Below are positions 33,987-44,181 of a stretch of 64,000 nt of DNA, in pieces. The notes under the pieces are model-generated. The model did no database searches and had not been told where the DNA came from. It saw only the letters and a program-made list of their open reading frames with translations. Source of the DNA: Clostridia bacterium. GTDB lineage: Bacteria > Bacillota > Clostridia > TANB77 > CAG-508. The translations under genes were made by a program, and so were the position numbers. The stretch covers positions 1 through 64,000 of the forward strand of contig JARHYK010000001.1 in assembly GCA_029258515.1 (NCBI GenBank). The letters are read 5' to 3'. The number at the start of each line of letters is the position of its first letter. Position 1 is the first letter of the stretch.

Positions 33987-36900
33987 GTGTTTATGGAAGA
34001 GAAAATGAAGAACTTATTTGAATATTTAAAAGAGATATATGAACTAAAAACTAAAGTTCTATTAGATTATAAAAAGTTTGATTCTGAAATTGATATAGAG
34101 GACTTTAAAAACACATATGAAAATATAACTGATATTCATGATATTTCTAATGATATAGCTGGGAAAGAAGAATATTTCACTATTAAATATATTAGTATGG
34201 AAAAATCTATGCCTAAAATACCAAATGAAATAAAAGATTATGTTGAAGTGAATGAAAATGGAATATCTTTAAATAATGATGAAGATATTAGCAAAGAAAT
34301 AAAAGAAAAATATAATCAGTATATAAATGAATACAAAGAAGCAAAAAGGGTTAATGAATTAATAAAAAAATATAATTCAATATATGAAATGTTTTTTGAA
34401 TTAAATAGAAGGAAGAATGAGTCTGAAGAAAAAATAGAGGTAATACTTGGAAAAGGATTGTTTGTGTATAAAACGAAAGAAGGATATTTAATAAGAAGAC
34501 ATATTTTTGAAGCTCCAATAAAAATTGATATAAAGCAAGAAAATAATACAATTTATTTAAGAATTGATAAAGAGAGTAAAGCTAATATAGAATATAATTT
34601 TTTGTCAGGTTTTGATTTTAAAATAAAAGATATAGACTCATTGTTAAAATTAAAAAATGAATATGAAGAACAATATTTGATGAAAGACAAAATAAATTTT
34701 GATGAACTATTTGAAAAATACTTAAATTGTGTATCTTTTAAGTATGAATATGTAAAAGATACTTTTTATAGCGATGTAGAGCCAGAAAAAGCATATATTT
34801 TCAACAAAGACAATATCATTGTAAGAAAAAAACAACCAACTTTATGGATGGAAGACTTGAATGATATAGTAAATAAAATTGATAATAATGAATTTAAGCC
34901 TGAAAATATATTACCATATTTAATTGTTGAAAAAGAAGATGAAAAAATAAAAGAATTATTACATTCTGAAGATAATACAAAATCATTAGTATTGTTTCCA
35001 TTAGCTTCTAATGGAGAACAATATAAGGTTGTTAGACAAACAAATGATAGTAATTTAGTATTAGTGCAAGGACCTCCAGGAACAGGTAAATCACATACAA
35101 TAGCAAATTTGATTTCAAATTATGTTTCATATGGTAAAAAAATATTAGTTACAAGTGAAAAATCAAAAGCTCTAGAGGTTATAAAAGATAAATTACCAAT
35201 AGAAATTAGAGATCTAAGCATGACATTACTTACAGATACACAGAATAATAATGAATTATCAAATTCAATACAGATAGTGTTAGATAGATATAAAGATAAG
35301 GACTATTTATATGAGTATCAAAATAAAATTGAAAGTTTAGAAAAAAGATTAATTGAAATAACAGAGTTGAAAAAAATAAATTATGATCAAATTATGCAAA
35401 TATTGCTTAATAACAGCCATGATTATAAAGATGAGGTCTTAAATTTAGTAGATGTCAAATTAGATAGTTATAGATTAGTAGATATAGCTAAATATTTAAA
35501 TAATAATACAAAATATAATTATATTGAAGATACTAATAATTATAACAACATTAGCTTTGATAAAGAATTATTGTTAGAAATAAATGCAATAATAAATGAT
35601 TTAAAGAAATATAAAGACTTCATACTTGGAAGAGAATTTGATTTGCCAGAACAAATAGACTGGGAGAACTATGAATTAGCAATAGAAAACATAAAAAAGA
35701 TAGAGAACAATCGAATTGTAGATGGATTAATAAAAGAAGGAATAGATGATAGGAACTTACAAAATTATGATATTAGTATGTTATCAACTACAATAAGTAA
35801 TGTTATTAAACTTGAAAATTTATATGATAGAAAATATATAACTGAAAATTGTACATATAAACCTAGAATGACTAATCTTCAAGCTATAATTGATGATTGT
35901 AATAAGAGTAAGGAATTTTTTGAAAAGACAGAAACAGAACTAATAGGAAATACTATAGAACTAAAATCTGATGCTAAAATTAATCTTAGCAAAGCATTAA
36001 ATATTGTATATGAAGCTTTAACTAATGATGGAAAAATCAGTATGTTCGAGAAAATAAAATATAAAAAAGAAATATTAGAATTATCTAATATTATAGTAAA
36101 TAATAAGAAATTAGACGAAAACATCACTGAAGAAAACTTAAAATTGGCTCTAGCTAAAATAAAATACGAATTAAAGATAGAAAAGATTAAAAATGATATA
36201 GCTGGTACATTGAGAGAAAGTAGTTTATGGGAACTTGTAAATGAGAAAGAATTTTCAAGAACATTAGAAGTTTTAATTGAAATGCTTTCTACATTTATTA
36301 ATTATTCTCAGATTATTTCAGATTTAAAAGATGCTCTAAACGATATATTTAGGACAAATGTTAAAGTTTTGCAATATATAAAAAATGAAGAATATGAAAA
36401 GATATATGAAGAAATTACTAAAGCAATTGATTATAGTGAATATTTAAATAGCCAAACAAACTATGATGATAAATTGCATAATTTAGAAGCATTAAGTGTA
36501 AAAACATATGATGTATTTGAAAACATAATAGAATCAATAAAAAATAAAGATATTGAATCTTTTAAAAATGAGAGAGAAAAGATTGAAAAAATTTATGTTG
36601 TAGATAAAAGATATAATGAACTAAAAAAGAAATACGAAAATGAGACACAAAATTATCCAAAATTTATAAATAAATACATATCAATTGAAGATGAAGAAAG
36701 AAGGAACATAATTAAAAACTTTGATGAAATATTAAAGTATTATAGATTAAATATGTACTTCTTCTATCAAGAATTGAATAATCAAAAATTCAGTGAATTA
36801 TTAGATAAAAAAGAAGAAATACAAAAACAAGAAAAAGATATAGTTGTTAAGTTGATTGAACAAAAAAGTTGGTATAATCAAATAAATAGTATGACAAATA

Positions 36901-38489
36901 CAATATGCAAATCTTTATCACAATGGTTATTATTAAAAACAAAGTTGGGAAAAGGAACTGGAAAAAGAGCTAATATTATTAGAAGAGAAATGCAAGAACA
37001 AATGCAAATTGCAAAAGAGGCTATTCCAATTTGGATTATGCCATTAGATAAAGTTATAGAACAATATCCATATTCTAATAAACCACAATTTGATGTTGTT
37101 ATAATGGATGAAAGTTCTCAATCTTCAATTATATCACTAACAGCGTTATTAAGAGGCAAAAAAATGATAATAGTTGGAGATGATAAGCAAATAAGCCCAA
37201 TATCAGTAGGAATAACAATAGATAGTTTAAAAGCGTTACAGAATAAATATTTGACAAATATTGGATTGGGTGTTGGCTTTGATATGGATATGAGTATATA
37301 TGATTTAGCTCAAAATGTGTGTGGAAGCAAAAAGGTAGTATTAAAAGAGCATTTTAGATGTTTACCAGAAATAATAGATTTTTCTAATAAATATTTTTAT
37401 GGAAATCAAATTAATTGCTTAAAAGTAAGAAGCAATGAGAATACAATTAAAAATCCTATTGAAACATATTTCTTGGATGATGCTACAGTTAATGTCGCAG
37501 GTTCAAACTATCTAATTAATCAAAAAGAAATTGATAAAGTTGTAGATATATTAAGAAATATAGAAAGTAATAAATCATATAAAAATAAGGATATAGGAAT
37601 TATAGTATTACAAAATAGTAATGCACAAATCAAAGCATTAAATACAGCAATTTGGCAAAATTTTAGTAGTGATTTTATAAAAGAAAGAAGAATTAAAATT
37701 GGAAATTCATATGAATTTCAAGGGGACGAAAGAGATGTTATAATTCTTTCAATGGTTATAAGTAAAAAACAAGAAAACGGCGAAACAAGAATTGTGAAAG
37801 CCTTAACAACGAAAGAATTTGAAAGATCATTCAATGTTGCGACTTCAAGAGCAAAGGAACAAGTAATATTAATATATTCAATACATCCAAATGAATTAAG
37901 CAAAGATTGTTTAAGATATAAATTAATTACTTATTATAATACTTTTAACAAAAATGAAAATGCTGATAGAGACGTAAAATTTAATACAGATTTTGAAAAA
38001 GAAATATATAAGGAATTAAGAAAGAATAATATAGATGTTACATCTAATTTTAGAATAGGTAAGTATGAAATAGATTTTGTAGTTAATGATGAAAATGGCA
38101 AAAAGATTGCTATTGAATGTGATGGAGATGACTTTAAGAGCAAAGAAGAATATGAAGCTGATATCATTGAACAAGACGTATTAATAAGATGTGGATGGAA
38201 ATTTATAAGATTAAGAGCAAGTCAATTTTATGTTAATAAAGAAAAAACAGTTTCTGAACTAGTAACTAGAATAAATAATATTCTAACTGAAGAAGATAAC
38301 TTTAATATTGTAGAGCCTGTATTTAAACTTAAAGATTTTAATGAAAACATAGAAAAAAGAGAAGAAAAAGACAAGATTGAAAATGAAAATAAAGATGAGA
38401 AAATAAACAATATTGAAGATAAAATATTAGAAATAACAAAAAATATTAATTTAACTAATATATATATCAATGATAGTGATAAAGAGTAA
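33987..38489 (+). CDS. Superfamily 1 helicase with C-terminal MTES_1575/Vsr-like nuclease
   Basis: 1500 aa from GTG 33987 (or ATG 33993). N-terminal ~340 residues are of DUF4011-like type. SF1 helicase motifs: Walker A VQGPPGTGKSHTI (~358), Walker B DVVIMDESSQSS (~1035), GDDKQISPI (~1060), FRCLPEIIDFSN, EFQGDERDVIILS (~1245) and VATSRAKEQVILIYS, with a ~600-aa helical insertion between motifs I and II. Residues ~1330-1430 form a restriction-like nuclease with YEIDFVV and IAIECDGDDF. Such helicase-nucleases are frequent in defence islands. Motifs are intact. It forms a likely operon with the next three genes. Confidence 0.88.
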   Translation: MFMEEKMKNLFEYLKEIYELKTKVLLDYKKFDSEIDIEDFKNTYENITDIHDISNDIAGKEEYFTIKYISMEKSMPKIPNEIKDYVEVNENGISLNNDEDISKEIKEKYNQYINEYKEAKRVNELIKKYNSIYEMFFELNRRKNESEEKIEVILGKGLFVYKTKEGYLIRRHIFEAPIKIDIKQENNTIYLRIDKESKANIEYNFLSGFDFKIKDIDSLLKLKNEYEEQYLMKDKINFDELFEKYLNCVSFKYEYVKDTFYSDVEPEKAYIFNKDNIIVRKKQPTLWMEDLNDIVNKIDNNEFKPENILPYLIVEKEDEKIKELLHSEDNTKSLVLFPLASNGEQYKVVRQTNDSNLVLVQGPPGTGKSHTIANLISNYVSYGKKILVTSEKSKALEVIKDKLPIEIRDLSMTLLTDTQNNNELSNSIQIVLDRYKDKDYLYEYQNKIESLEKRLIEITELKKINYDQIMQILLNNSHDYKDEVLNLVDVKLDSYRLVDIAKYLNNNTKYNYIEDTNNYNNISFDKELLLEINAIINDLKKYKDFILGREFDLPEQIDWENYELAIENIKKIENNRIVDGLIKEGIDDRNLQNYDISMLSTTISNVIKLENLYDRKYITENCTYKPRMTNLQAIIDDCNKSKEFFEKTETELIGNTIELKSDAKINLSKALNIVYEALTNDGKISMFEKIKYKKEILELSNIIVNNKKLDENITEENLKLALAKIKYELKIEKIKNDIAGTLRESSLWELVNEKEFSRTLEVLIEMLSTFINYSQIISDLKDALNDIFRTNVKVLQYIKNEEYEKIYEEITKAIDYSEYLNSQTNYDDKLHNLEALSVKTYDVFENIIESIKNKDIESFKNEREKIEKIYVVDKRYNELKKKYENETQNYPKFINKYISIEDEERRNIIKNFDEILKYYRLNMYFFYQELNNQKFSELLDKKEEIQKQEKDIVVKLIEQKSWYNQINSMTNTICKSLSQWLLLKTKLGKGTGKRANIIRREMQEQMQIAKEAIPIWIMPLDKVIEQYPYSNKPQFDVVIMDESSQSSIISLTALLRGKKMIIVGDDKQISPISVGITIDSLKALQNKYLTNIGLGVGFDMDMSIYDLAQNVCGSKKVVLKEHFRCLPEIIDFSNKYFYGNQINCLKVRSNENTIKNPIETYFLDDATVNVAGSNYLINQKEIDKVVDILRNIESNKSYKNKDIGIIVLQNSNAQIKALNTAIWQNFSSDFIKERRIKIGNSYEFQGDERDVIILSMVISKKQENGETRIVKALTTKEFERSFNVATSRAKEQVILIYSIHPNELSKDCLRYKLITYYNTFNKNENADRDVKFNTDFEKEIYKELRKNNIDVTSNFRIGKYEIDFVVNDENGKKIAIECDGDDFKSKEEYEADIIEQDVLIRCGWKFIRLRASQFYVNKEKTVSELVTRINNILTEEDNFNIVEPVFKLKDFNENIEKREEKDKIENENKDEKINNIEDKILEITKNINLTNIYINDSDKE

Positions 38490-38501
38490 AAGAGGGATTT
38501 T

Positions 38502-40034
38502 ATGGGGTTTTATTTTAGAAAATCTGTAAATTTAGGTGGATTAAGATTCAATTTTTCAAAATCAGGAGTTGGCGTATCAACTGGTGTTAAGGGATTTAGA
38601 ATAGGAAGTGGACCAAGAGGAAATTATGTCCAAATGGGAAGAAACGGAATCTACTACAAGAAAACCTGGGGAAATTCTAAAAGAGGAGAAAATAAACATA
38701 ATAATACTCAAAATATAAAAAAATATAATCAAAATAATTATATGCCCAAAAGTGAGAATGAAGATTTAGATGAATATAGTACAGAGGAAATTTGTGATTC
38801 ATCTTCAATAGAATTAGTTGAAGAAATAAAAAACAATTATAGTAAAATCACATTAAAATGGTTTTCTTTATTGTTTATATTTAATATATATCTATTTATA
38901 TTGGCTTTTATTATATTTGCATATTTAGACTATAAAAGAAAAAATACTATTATATTTTATGATATAGATGAAGAAACAGAATCAAGATTGCAACAATTTT
39001 ATGATTCTTTTGATGAGATAACAAAGTGTAAAAGAAAATGGTATATTTTATCTAAAAATTATAATTTTGATGCTAAATATAATTCAGGAGCATCAAGTTT
39101 AGTTAATAGAGAAGATATTATAATTGCAAACAAAGTTCCTAAATATATAAAGACAAATGTAAAAATTCCATGTATTCCAGTTGGAAAACAAAAATTATAT
39201 TTTTTCCCAGATAAGATTTTAATAATAGAAGGAAAAAAAGTTGGAGCATTATCATATAAAAATTTAGGAATCAGTGTTACAAATGGAAATTTCATTGAAA
39301 CAGAAATGAAACCATGGGATGGAACAGTAGTGGATTATACTTACAAATATGTTAATAAAAGTGGAGGACCAGATAGAAGATTTGCGAATAACCCAAGATA
39401 TCCAATAATGAGTTATTCTTACATAAATTTTTATGGAGATAAAGGGTTTAATGAATGTATAATGTTATCTAAACAAGGAGTAGGAAATATATTAAAAGAA
39501 CAAATAAGAGTATTGCAATCGCAAAAAGTATTAGAAAAGGATGATAGTATTAAAGAGAATAAATCTGATAAATTACAGGATATCAATGAAGTAATAAACA
39601 ATACAGAAAAATTTAAAAATGAAGAAATAAATAATAAAATAGAAAATAGTAATGAAAAAATTTTAGAAGATTATGAAGATAACGAAATAGATCCTTTCTT
39701 AATGGATGCGATAGATTTAGTTATTGAAACAGGTCAAGCTTCAGCTTCATTTATACAAAGAAGATTTAAAGTAGGATATGCGAGAGCAGGAAGAATAATA
39801 GACCAAATGGAAGAGAGAGGTATAATTTCGGGATATCAAGGAAGTAAGCCAAGAGAAGTATTAATGACAAAGAAAAGATGGATGCAATTAAAAAATAATA
39901 ACATTAAGAATATAGAAGTTGATAATTCAGCTGTCAAAGAAACTAAAGAAGAAATAAAGGAAGATATTGAAGAGAAAACAGAAGAACAAATCGAAATAAA
40001 AGATAAAAAGAAAAATATGTTTTATAAGAAGTAG
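38502..40034 (+). CDS. DUF4236 membrane protein with FtsK-gamma domain
   Basis: 510 aa. Residues 1-50 are DUF4236 (MGFYFRKSVNLGGLRFNFSK with SGVGVSTGVKGFRIGSGPRG). A transmembrane hairpin spans ~118-145. A beta-rich middle domain (~165-340) is followed by an FtsK-gamma winged helix at ~405-465 (FLMDAIDLVIETGQASASFI and AGRIIDQMEERG). FtsK-gamma normally reads KOPS sites on the chromosome; here it is without the FtsK motor. It starts 12 nt after the helicase stop. An unusual fusion, function unknown. Confidence 0.82.
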   Translation: MGFYFRKSVNLGGLRFNFSKSGVGVSTGVKGFRIGSGPRGNYVQMGRNGIYYKKTWGNSKRGENKHNNTQNIKKYNQNNYMPKSENEDLDEYSTEEICDSSSIELVEEIKNNYSKITLKWFSLLFIFNIYLFILAFIIFAYLDYKRKNTIIFYDIDEETESRLQQFYDSFDEITKCKRKWYILSKNYNFDAKYNSGASSLVNREDIIIANKVPKYIKTNVKIPCIPVGKQKLYFFPDKILIIEGKKVGALSYKNLGISVTNGNFIETEMKPWDGTVVDYTYKYVNKSGGPDRRFANNPRYPIMSYSYINFYGDKGFNECIMLSKQGVGNILKEQIRVLQSQKVLEKDDSIKENKSDKLQDINEVINNTEKFKNEEINNKIENSNEKILEDYEDNEIDPFLMDAIDLVIETGQASASFIQRRFKVGYARAGRIIDQMEERGIISGYQGSKPREVLMTKKRWMQLKNNNIKNIEVDNSAVKETKEEIKEDIEEKTEEQIEIKDKKKNMFYKK

Positions 40035-40048
40035 AAGGGGTTGTTGTT

Positions 40049-41474
40049 ATGAAGTTGGATTTAAAGAAAAGTGTAGATACAGTTTTCCAGCTGGCAGACA
40101 TTATAGATGAATATAATGTGGGAATACAAAGAATATATAAAGATACGGGAACTCGGACAAACTGAAAATAATAATCAAACAACAAAAGAAATTGTTAAAC
40201 TTGAATTATTGCAGTTTGTTTCTAGAATAATTGGAATTGATGGTAAAATAACACAATCAGAAGTTGATTTTTTAAATAGATATCTAGATTTAGATGTGAC
40301 TATAGAAAATTTAAAGCAAGTTATAAAAACATCTGGAATATTAACCAATGATAGTATGAGTATACCAGTAGGAATAATTGTATTTAAAGAAGCAGATGGC
40401 AAATTAAGAGAGAAAAAAGTAATAAATGATAATACTGGAAATATTGCAGATTTTTTAATTAATATATATGAAATTCTTGGAAAAGAAGTAATGATGGTTG
40501 ATGATGTAATAGATGATAGGGAAATTGCAGTTTATACCAAACACCTTAATTATTACAAAAAAGAAGCACAAGAATATGAATCTATATATAATTCAAATAA
40601 CCTAGAAAGTAACGACAACGTTAATGTAACAAAACTAGATGAAGATAAAAGTTTGCAAGAATTATTGAACGAACTAAATAGCTTAATTGGATTAGATGAT
40701 GTAAAACAAGATGTGCAATCATTAATTAATTTAATACAAATTAGAAGAATTAGAGAAAAAAGAAATCTTAAACAACAACCAATGTCGTTACATTTAGTAT
40801 TTATGGGAAATCCAGGGACAGGTAAAACTACCGTAGCAAGATTATTAGCACGTATTTATAATAAAATTGGAGTGTTAAGTCAAGGACAATTAGTAGAAGT
40901 TGATAGATCTGGTTTAGTTGGAGGGTATGTTGGACAAACAGCGTTAAAAGTGCAAGATGTGGTAAAGTCAGCAATAGGTGGAATACTTTTCATTGATGAA
41001 GCATACTCTCTTACTTCAAATAAAGATGGAAATGATTATGGAAAAGAAGCAATAGATACATTGCTGAAAGCGATGGAGGACCATAGAGATAATCTTATAG
41101 TGATAGTAGCAGGGTATACAAACTTGATGGAAGATTTTTTAGAGTCAAATCCTGGCTTGAAATCTAGATTTAATAAATACTTATTCTTTAAAGATTATAC
41201 ACCAGGAGAATTGTATTCTATATTTGAGAAAATGTGCAAGGGCTATAAATTTAATATAACTGATGAAGCACAAGAATATGTAAAAGATTATTTTAAAAAA
41301 AGATATATTCATCGTAACGAAAATTTTGCTAACGGAAGAGATGTTAGAAATTTTTTTGAAAAAGCATTAATAAGACAAGCAGATAGATTATCCAACAAAG
41401 GAAATAACTTGACTGATGAAGAATTATCAGAATTAACTTTATCTGATGTTGAAGAAATAAAATTAAAGGATTAA
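40049..41474 (+). CDS. TerB-like/AAA+ (SpoVK/CbbX-type) ATPase, CGG +1 frameshift
   Basis: ATG 40049 follows GAAGGGG. The frame gives MKLDLKKSVDTVFQLADIID...YKDTGT, then CGG at 40154-40156 and a stop after 38 aa. Skipping the C reads Gly and enters the long frame (GQTENNNQTTKEIVKLELLQ), total 474 aa to TAA 41474. Residues ~55-130 are TerB-like (FVSRIIGIDGKITQSEVDFL). The C-terminal AAA+ module has LIGLDDVK, Walker A FMGNPGTGKTTVA and Walker B GILFIDEAYSL. A downstream ATG at 40107 has no ribosome binding site, so the shift is the better explanation. Island context suggests a stress or defence role. Confidence 0.8.
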
Positions 41475-41480
41475 AAAGAT

Positions 41481-42194
41481 ATGAAATGTTATAAATGCGG
41501 TAATGACATAGAAGATAATTTAGAATGTCCATTTTGTGGATATATAAATAAGGAAGAAAAAAAGAAAAATATTAGAGCTAATGATAGTAAAACTGATTAT
41601 TCTAATAATGGAAAAAAGAATGCAAAATATGAAAATGATAAAGTTAGCAATAAAGTGATTAATGTCATATGCAAAATTTTGTGTTATATGCAAGCTGCTT
41701 TTTCAATTATGATGGCTTTAGTTTGCTTTGCATTAGAAAAAACATTTTTTCCATTCATTAGTTGGAGTATTGTTGCATTAGCATTCATACCAAAAATAAA
41801 ACAGATAATAATCAGTAAAATATCTAAAATTAAAAAATGGATTATTCCAATAAGAATTATATTAATTATCTTAGCAATGATTATTTTTATAGCTAATTTA
41901 TCTCAAATTTACGAGGACGAATGGGTATCAAATAATGGAATGAGTGTTAAATTAAAGGATAATATTGCGGTTGTTGTTGAAGACGGTGTAGAATATCATG
42001 GAAATTATAAAACTCAATATGTTGATGGAGTAACAAATATTAATATTACTACTGAAAATAAGATTTTTAAATTTTATTTTACATATAATAATGATATCAT
42101 TGAATTTTACTATATGAAAGATAATGAAAAAATATATTTAGTACCAAAAGTAAAAAAATCAACTTATACATATATAGAAAGTGAAAAGAAATAA
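41481..42194 (+). CDS. Zinc-ribbon membrane protein
   Basis: 237 aa. N-terminal zinc ribbon (MKCYKCGNDIEDNLECPFCG), a charged linker, three transmembrane helices (~65-88, ~95-110 and ~120-140) and a beta-rich extracellular domain. It is 7 nt downstream of the ATPase gene and probably the last gene of the island operon. Function unknown. Confidence 0.75.
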   Translation: MKCYKCGNDIEDNLECPFCGYINKEEKKKNIRANDSKTDYSNNGKKNAKYENDKVSNKVINVICKILCYMQAAFSIMMALVCFALEKTFFPFISWSIVALAFIPKIKQIIISKISKIKKWIIPIRIILIILAMIIFIANLSQIYEDEWVSNNGMSVKLKDNIAVVVEDGVEYHGNYKTQYVDGVTNINITTENKIFKFYFTYNNDIIEFYYMKDNEKIYLVPKVKKSTYTYIESEKK

Positions 42195-42210
42195 AATTTT
42201 CCAAAACTAC

Positions 42211-42354
42211 TTGATTTATATATTTATTTATGTTAAATTATAAACATAGAATCAAACATAAAATATAATTATAAATATAAGCTCATATTTTTCGCACACG
42301 GAAGTGCTAAACGAGCCAGATAAACCGAAGACTTAGGTCATTCGGTTTTTTTGT
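42211..42354 (+). ncRNA. Small RNA candidate A, upstream of NUDIX gene
   Basis: Promoter TTGATT (42211-42216) and TAAATT (42234-42239), 17 bp. The ~105-nt transcript has a hairpin GCTC...GCAC-ACGGAA-GTGC...GAGC (42281-42315) and a terminator ACCGAA...TTCGGTTTTTTT (42323-42352). It aligns with RNA B at 42917-43022 over TTTTT-N5-AC-K-GAAG-N2-CTAAA-Y-GAGC. The NUDIX gene has its own promoter afterwards (TATACT near 42389), so this is a stand-alone RNA. Family not recognised. Confidence 0.55.
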
Positions 42355-42421
42355 TGTTTTTTAGTTTTAATTTATTATAGAGTATGTTATACTAAATAAA
42401 AATAGAAAGAAGGAATATCGT

Positions 42422-42874
42422 ATGAGAGCACCATATCAAACATTAACAATTTTATATAAGGAAGAACATGATAAAATTTTTTATGCTATATTTTATAGAA
42501 TAACTCATCCTATTTGGCAATTTATATCAGGAGGAGGAGAAGAAGGAGAAAGTATTTTTGAAACTGTTATAAGAGAAATAAGTGAAGAAACATCAATAAA
42601 GATTGATAAGAAACAAATATTAAAATTAGATTCAAAGTCATCAATTCCAGTAGTTAATATAACTGGTGATTATACATGGGGAAAAGATGTGTATGTTGTT
42701 CCTGAATATACATTCGCAGTATATGTAAAAGATTTAAATATTAAACTTTCTAATGAGCATAAAGAATTCAAGTGGGTAACATATAAAGAAGCAATGGAAA
42801 AGCTAAAATATGACAGTAATAAAACAGCTTTATGGGAATTAAATGAGAGGTTAAGAAGAAATAATAATTTTTGA
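42422..42874 (+). CDS. NUDIX hydrolase
   Basis: 150 aa. NUDIX box G-x5-E-x7-REIxEE is present: GGGEEGESIFETVIREISEE (~38-58). The rest (QTLTILYKEEHDKIFYAIFY, VPVVNITGDYTWGKDVYV in part) resembles dihydroneopterin-triphosphate/dATP pyrophosphohydrolase-like proteins, but the substrate cannot be told. RBS AAGAAGGAA. It is flanked by two related small RNAs. Confidence 0.88.
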   Translation: MRAPYQTLTILYKEEHDKIFYAIFYRITHPIWQFISGGGEEGESIFETVIREISEETSIKIDKKQILKLDSKSSIPVVNITGDYTWGKDVYVVPEYTFAVYVKDLNIKLSNEHKEFKWVTYKEAMEKLKYDSNKTALWELNERLRRNNNF

Positions 42875-42881
42875 AATAGTC

Positions 42882-43022
42882 TTGCCAAACATAAAATATT
42901 CTGTTAAATTATAATCATAAAACTAAACTATGAAAAATAAGGAATATATATTCTCATTTTTGGAATACTGAAGAACTAAATGAGCGAACAACAGATATAA
43001 TTACTTATCTGTTATTTTTTTG
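42882..43022 (+). ncRNA. Small RNA candidate B, downstream of NUDIX gene
   Basis: Promoter TTGCCA (42882-42887) and TAAATT (42905-42910), 17 bp, with TGTTAAATTATAA shared with RNA A. The transcript contains CTCAT...ATGAG (42953-42984) around ACTGAAG and CTAAA, and ends in ACAGATA...TATCTGT followed by a T-run. The shared order of elements with RNA A suggests a duplicated RNA gene. Family unknown. Confidence 0.5.
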
Positions 43023-43119
43023 TTTTAAAGTTCAGACTATATACTCCTAATATAAATTTTCTATTTACAAATGAAATAAAAATAGATATAATGTAAAAAA
43101 AGAAATTTGGAGGTATAAA

Positions 43120-44181
43120 ATGAAATATCCAGAAAGCTTAAAAAAAGGAGATACAATTGGAATATGTGCACCATCAGGAGGAGTAACAAACGAAGTAGAT
43201 AAAAAAAGATTAGATGAAGCAATTAAAAATTTAAAAAATATGGGATATAAAATAATAGAAACTGCAAGCGTAAGAAAAGATGAAAAAGGAAGAAGTAATA
43301 CAGGGAAAAAAAGAGCACAAGAATTTATGGAATTATTAGAAAATGAAGAAGTAAAACTAATAATATTTGCAAATGGTGGAGATTATTTATTAGAAATGAT
43401 AGACCATTTAGATTTAGAAAAAATAAAAAAACTAAAACCAAAATGGATGCAAGGATATTCAGATATTACGGGACTAGAATTTATATTTAATACAATTTTA
43501 GAAATGCCCTCAATATATTGTGATAATGTTAAAAGTTATGCAATGAAACCACTATATAAAAATCTAACAGATTCTTTAAAAATAGCATCAGGAAAATTCT
43601 TAAAACAAGAATCTTTTGAAAAATGTGAAGAAGTTATTGAAAATATAGAAGAATCATTTGCAAAAGATGAAGAAAATAAAAAAGAAAATATAAATGTAGG
43701 ATATAGCTTAACAAAGCAAACAAAGTGGATAAATATAAATAACGAAAGTAAAATAGAAATTGAAGGAAGAATGATAGGTGGATGTTTAGATGTAATACAA
43801 CGAATAGTAGGTACTAAATATGACAATATAGTAAATTATATAAATAAATATAAAAAAGATGGAATTATATGGTATCTAGAAAGTTTTAATACATCAAGTG
43901 CAGAATTAACTAGAATATTATGGCAATTTAAAAATTCAGGATTTTTTGATAATGCCCAAGGTATAATATTTGGAAGACCATTATTTTTTAAAAAAGAATA
44001 TGAAACAACCTTTATAGAAGCTATAACCCAAGCATTAGATGATATACAAATACCAATAATATGTAATGCTGATATTGGACACGTTGCTCCACAAATGGCA
44101 ATAGTAAATGGAGGGATAATGAAAATAATATCTAAAAATGGTAAAGGAGATATTTATTATGATATTGGACAACAAAATTAA
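43120..44181 (+). CDS. LD-carboxypeptidase (S66 / MccF-like)
   Basis: 353 aa. S66 family: GDTIGICAPSGGV at the N-terminus, ANGGDYLLEMID, the catalytic Ser in QGYSDITGLEF (~113), Glu in WYLESFNTSSAE (~255) and His in NADIGHVAPQMAI (~330). It hydrolyses the L,D-bond in cytoplasmic muropeptide recycling, or self-immunity of the MccF type. A ~45-residue insertion (KDEENKKENINVGY region) is larger than in E. coli LdcA. It overlaps murI by 23 bp, linking both to cell-wall metabolism. Confidence 0.9.
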   Translation: MKYPESLKKGDTIGICAPSGGVTNEVDKKRLDEAIKNLKNMGYKIIETASVRKDEKGRSNTGKKRAQEFMELLENEEVKLIIFANGGDYLLEMIDHLDLEKIKKLKPKWMQGYSDITGLEFIFNTILEMPSIYCDNVKSYAMKPLYKNLTDSLKIASGKFLKQESFEKCEEVIENIEESFAKDEENKKENINVGYSLTKQTKWININNESKIEIEGRMIGGCLDVIQRIVGTKYDNIVNYINKYKKDGIIWYLESFNTSSAELTRILWQFKNSGFFDNAQGIIFGRPLFFKKEYETTFIEAITQALDDIQIPIICNADIGHVAPQMAIVNGGIMKIISKNGKGDIYYDIGQQN

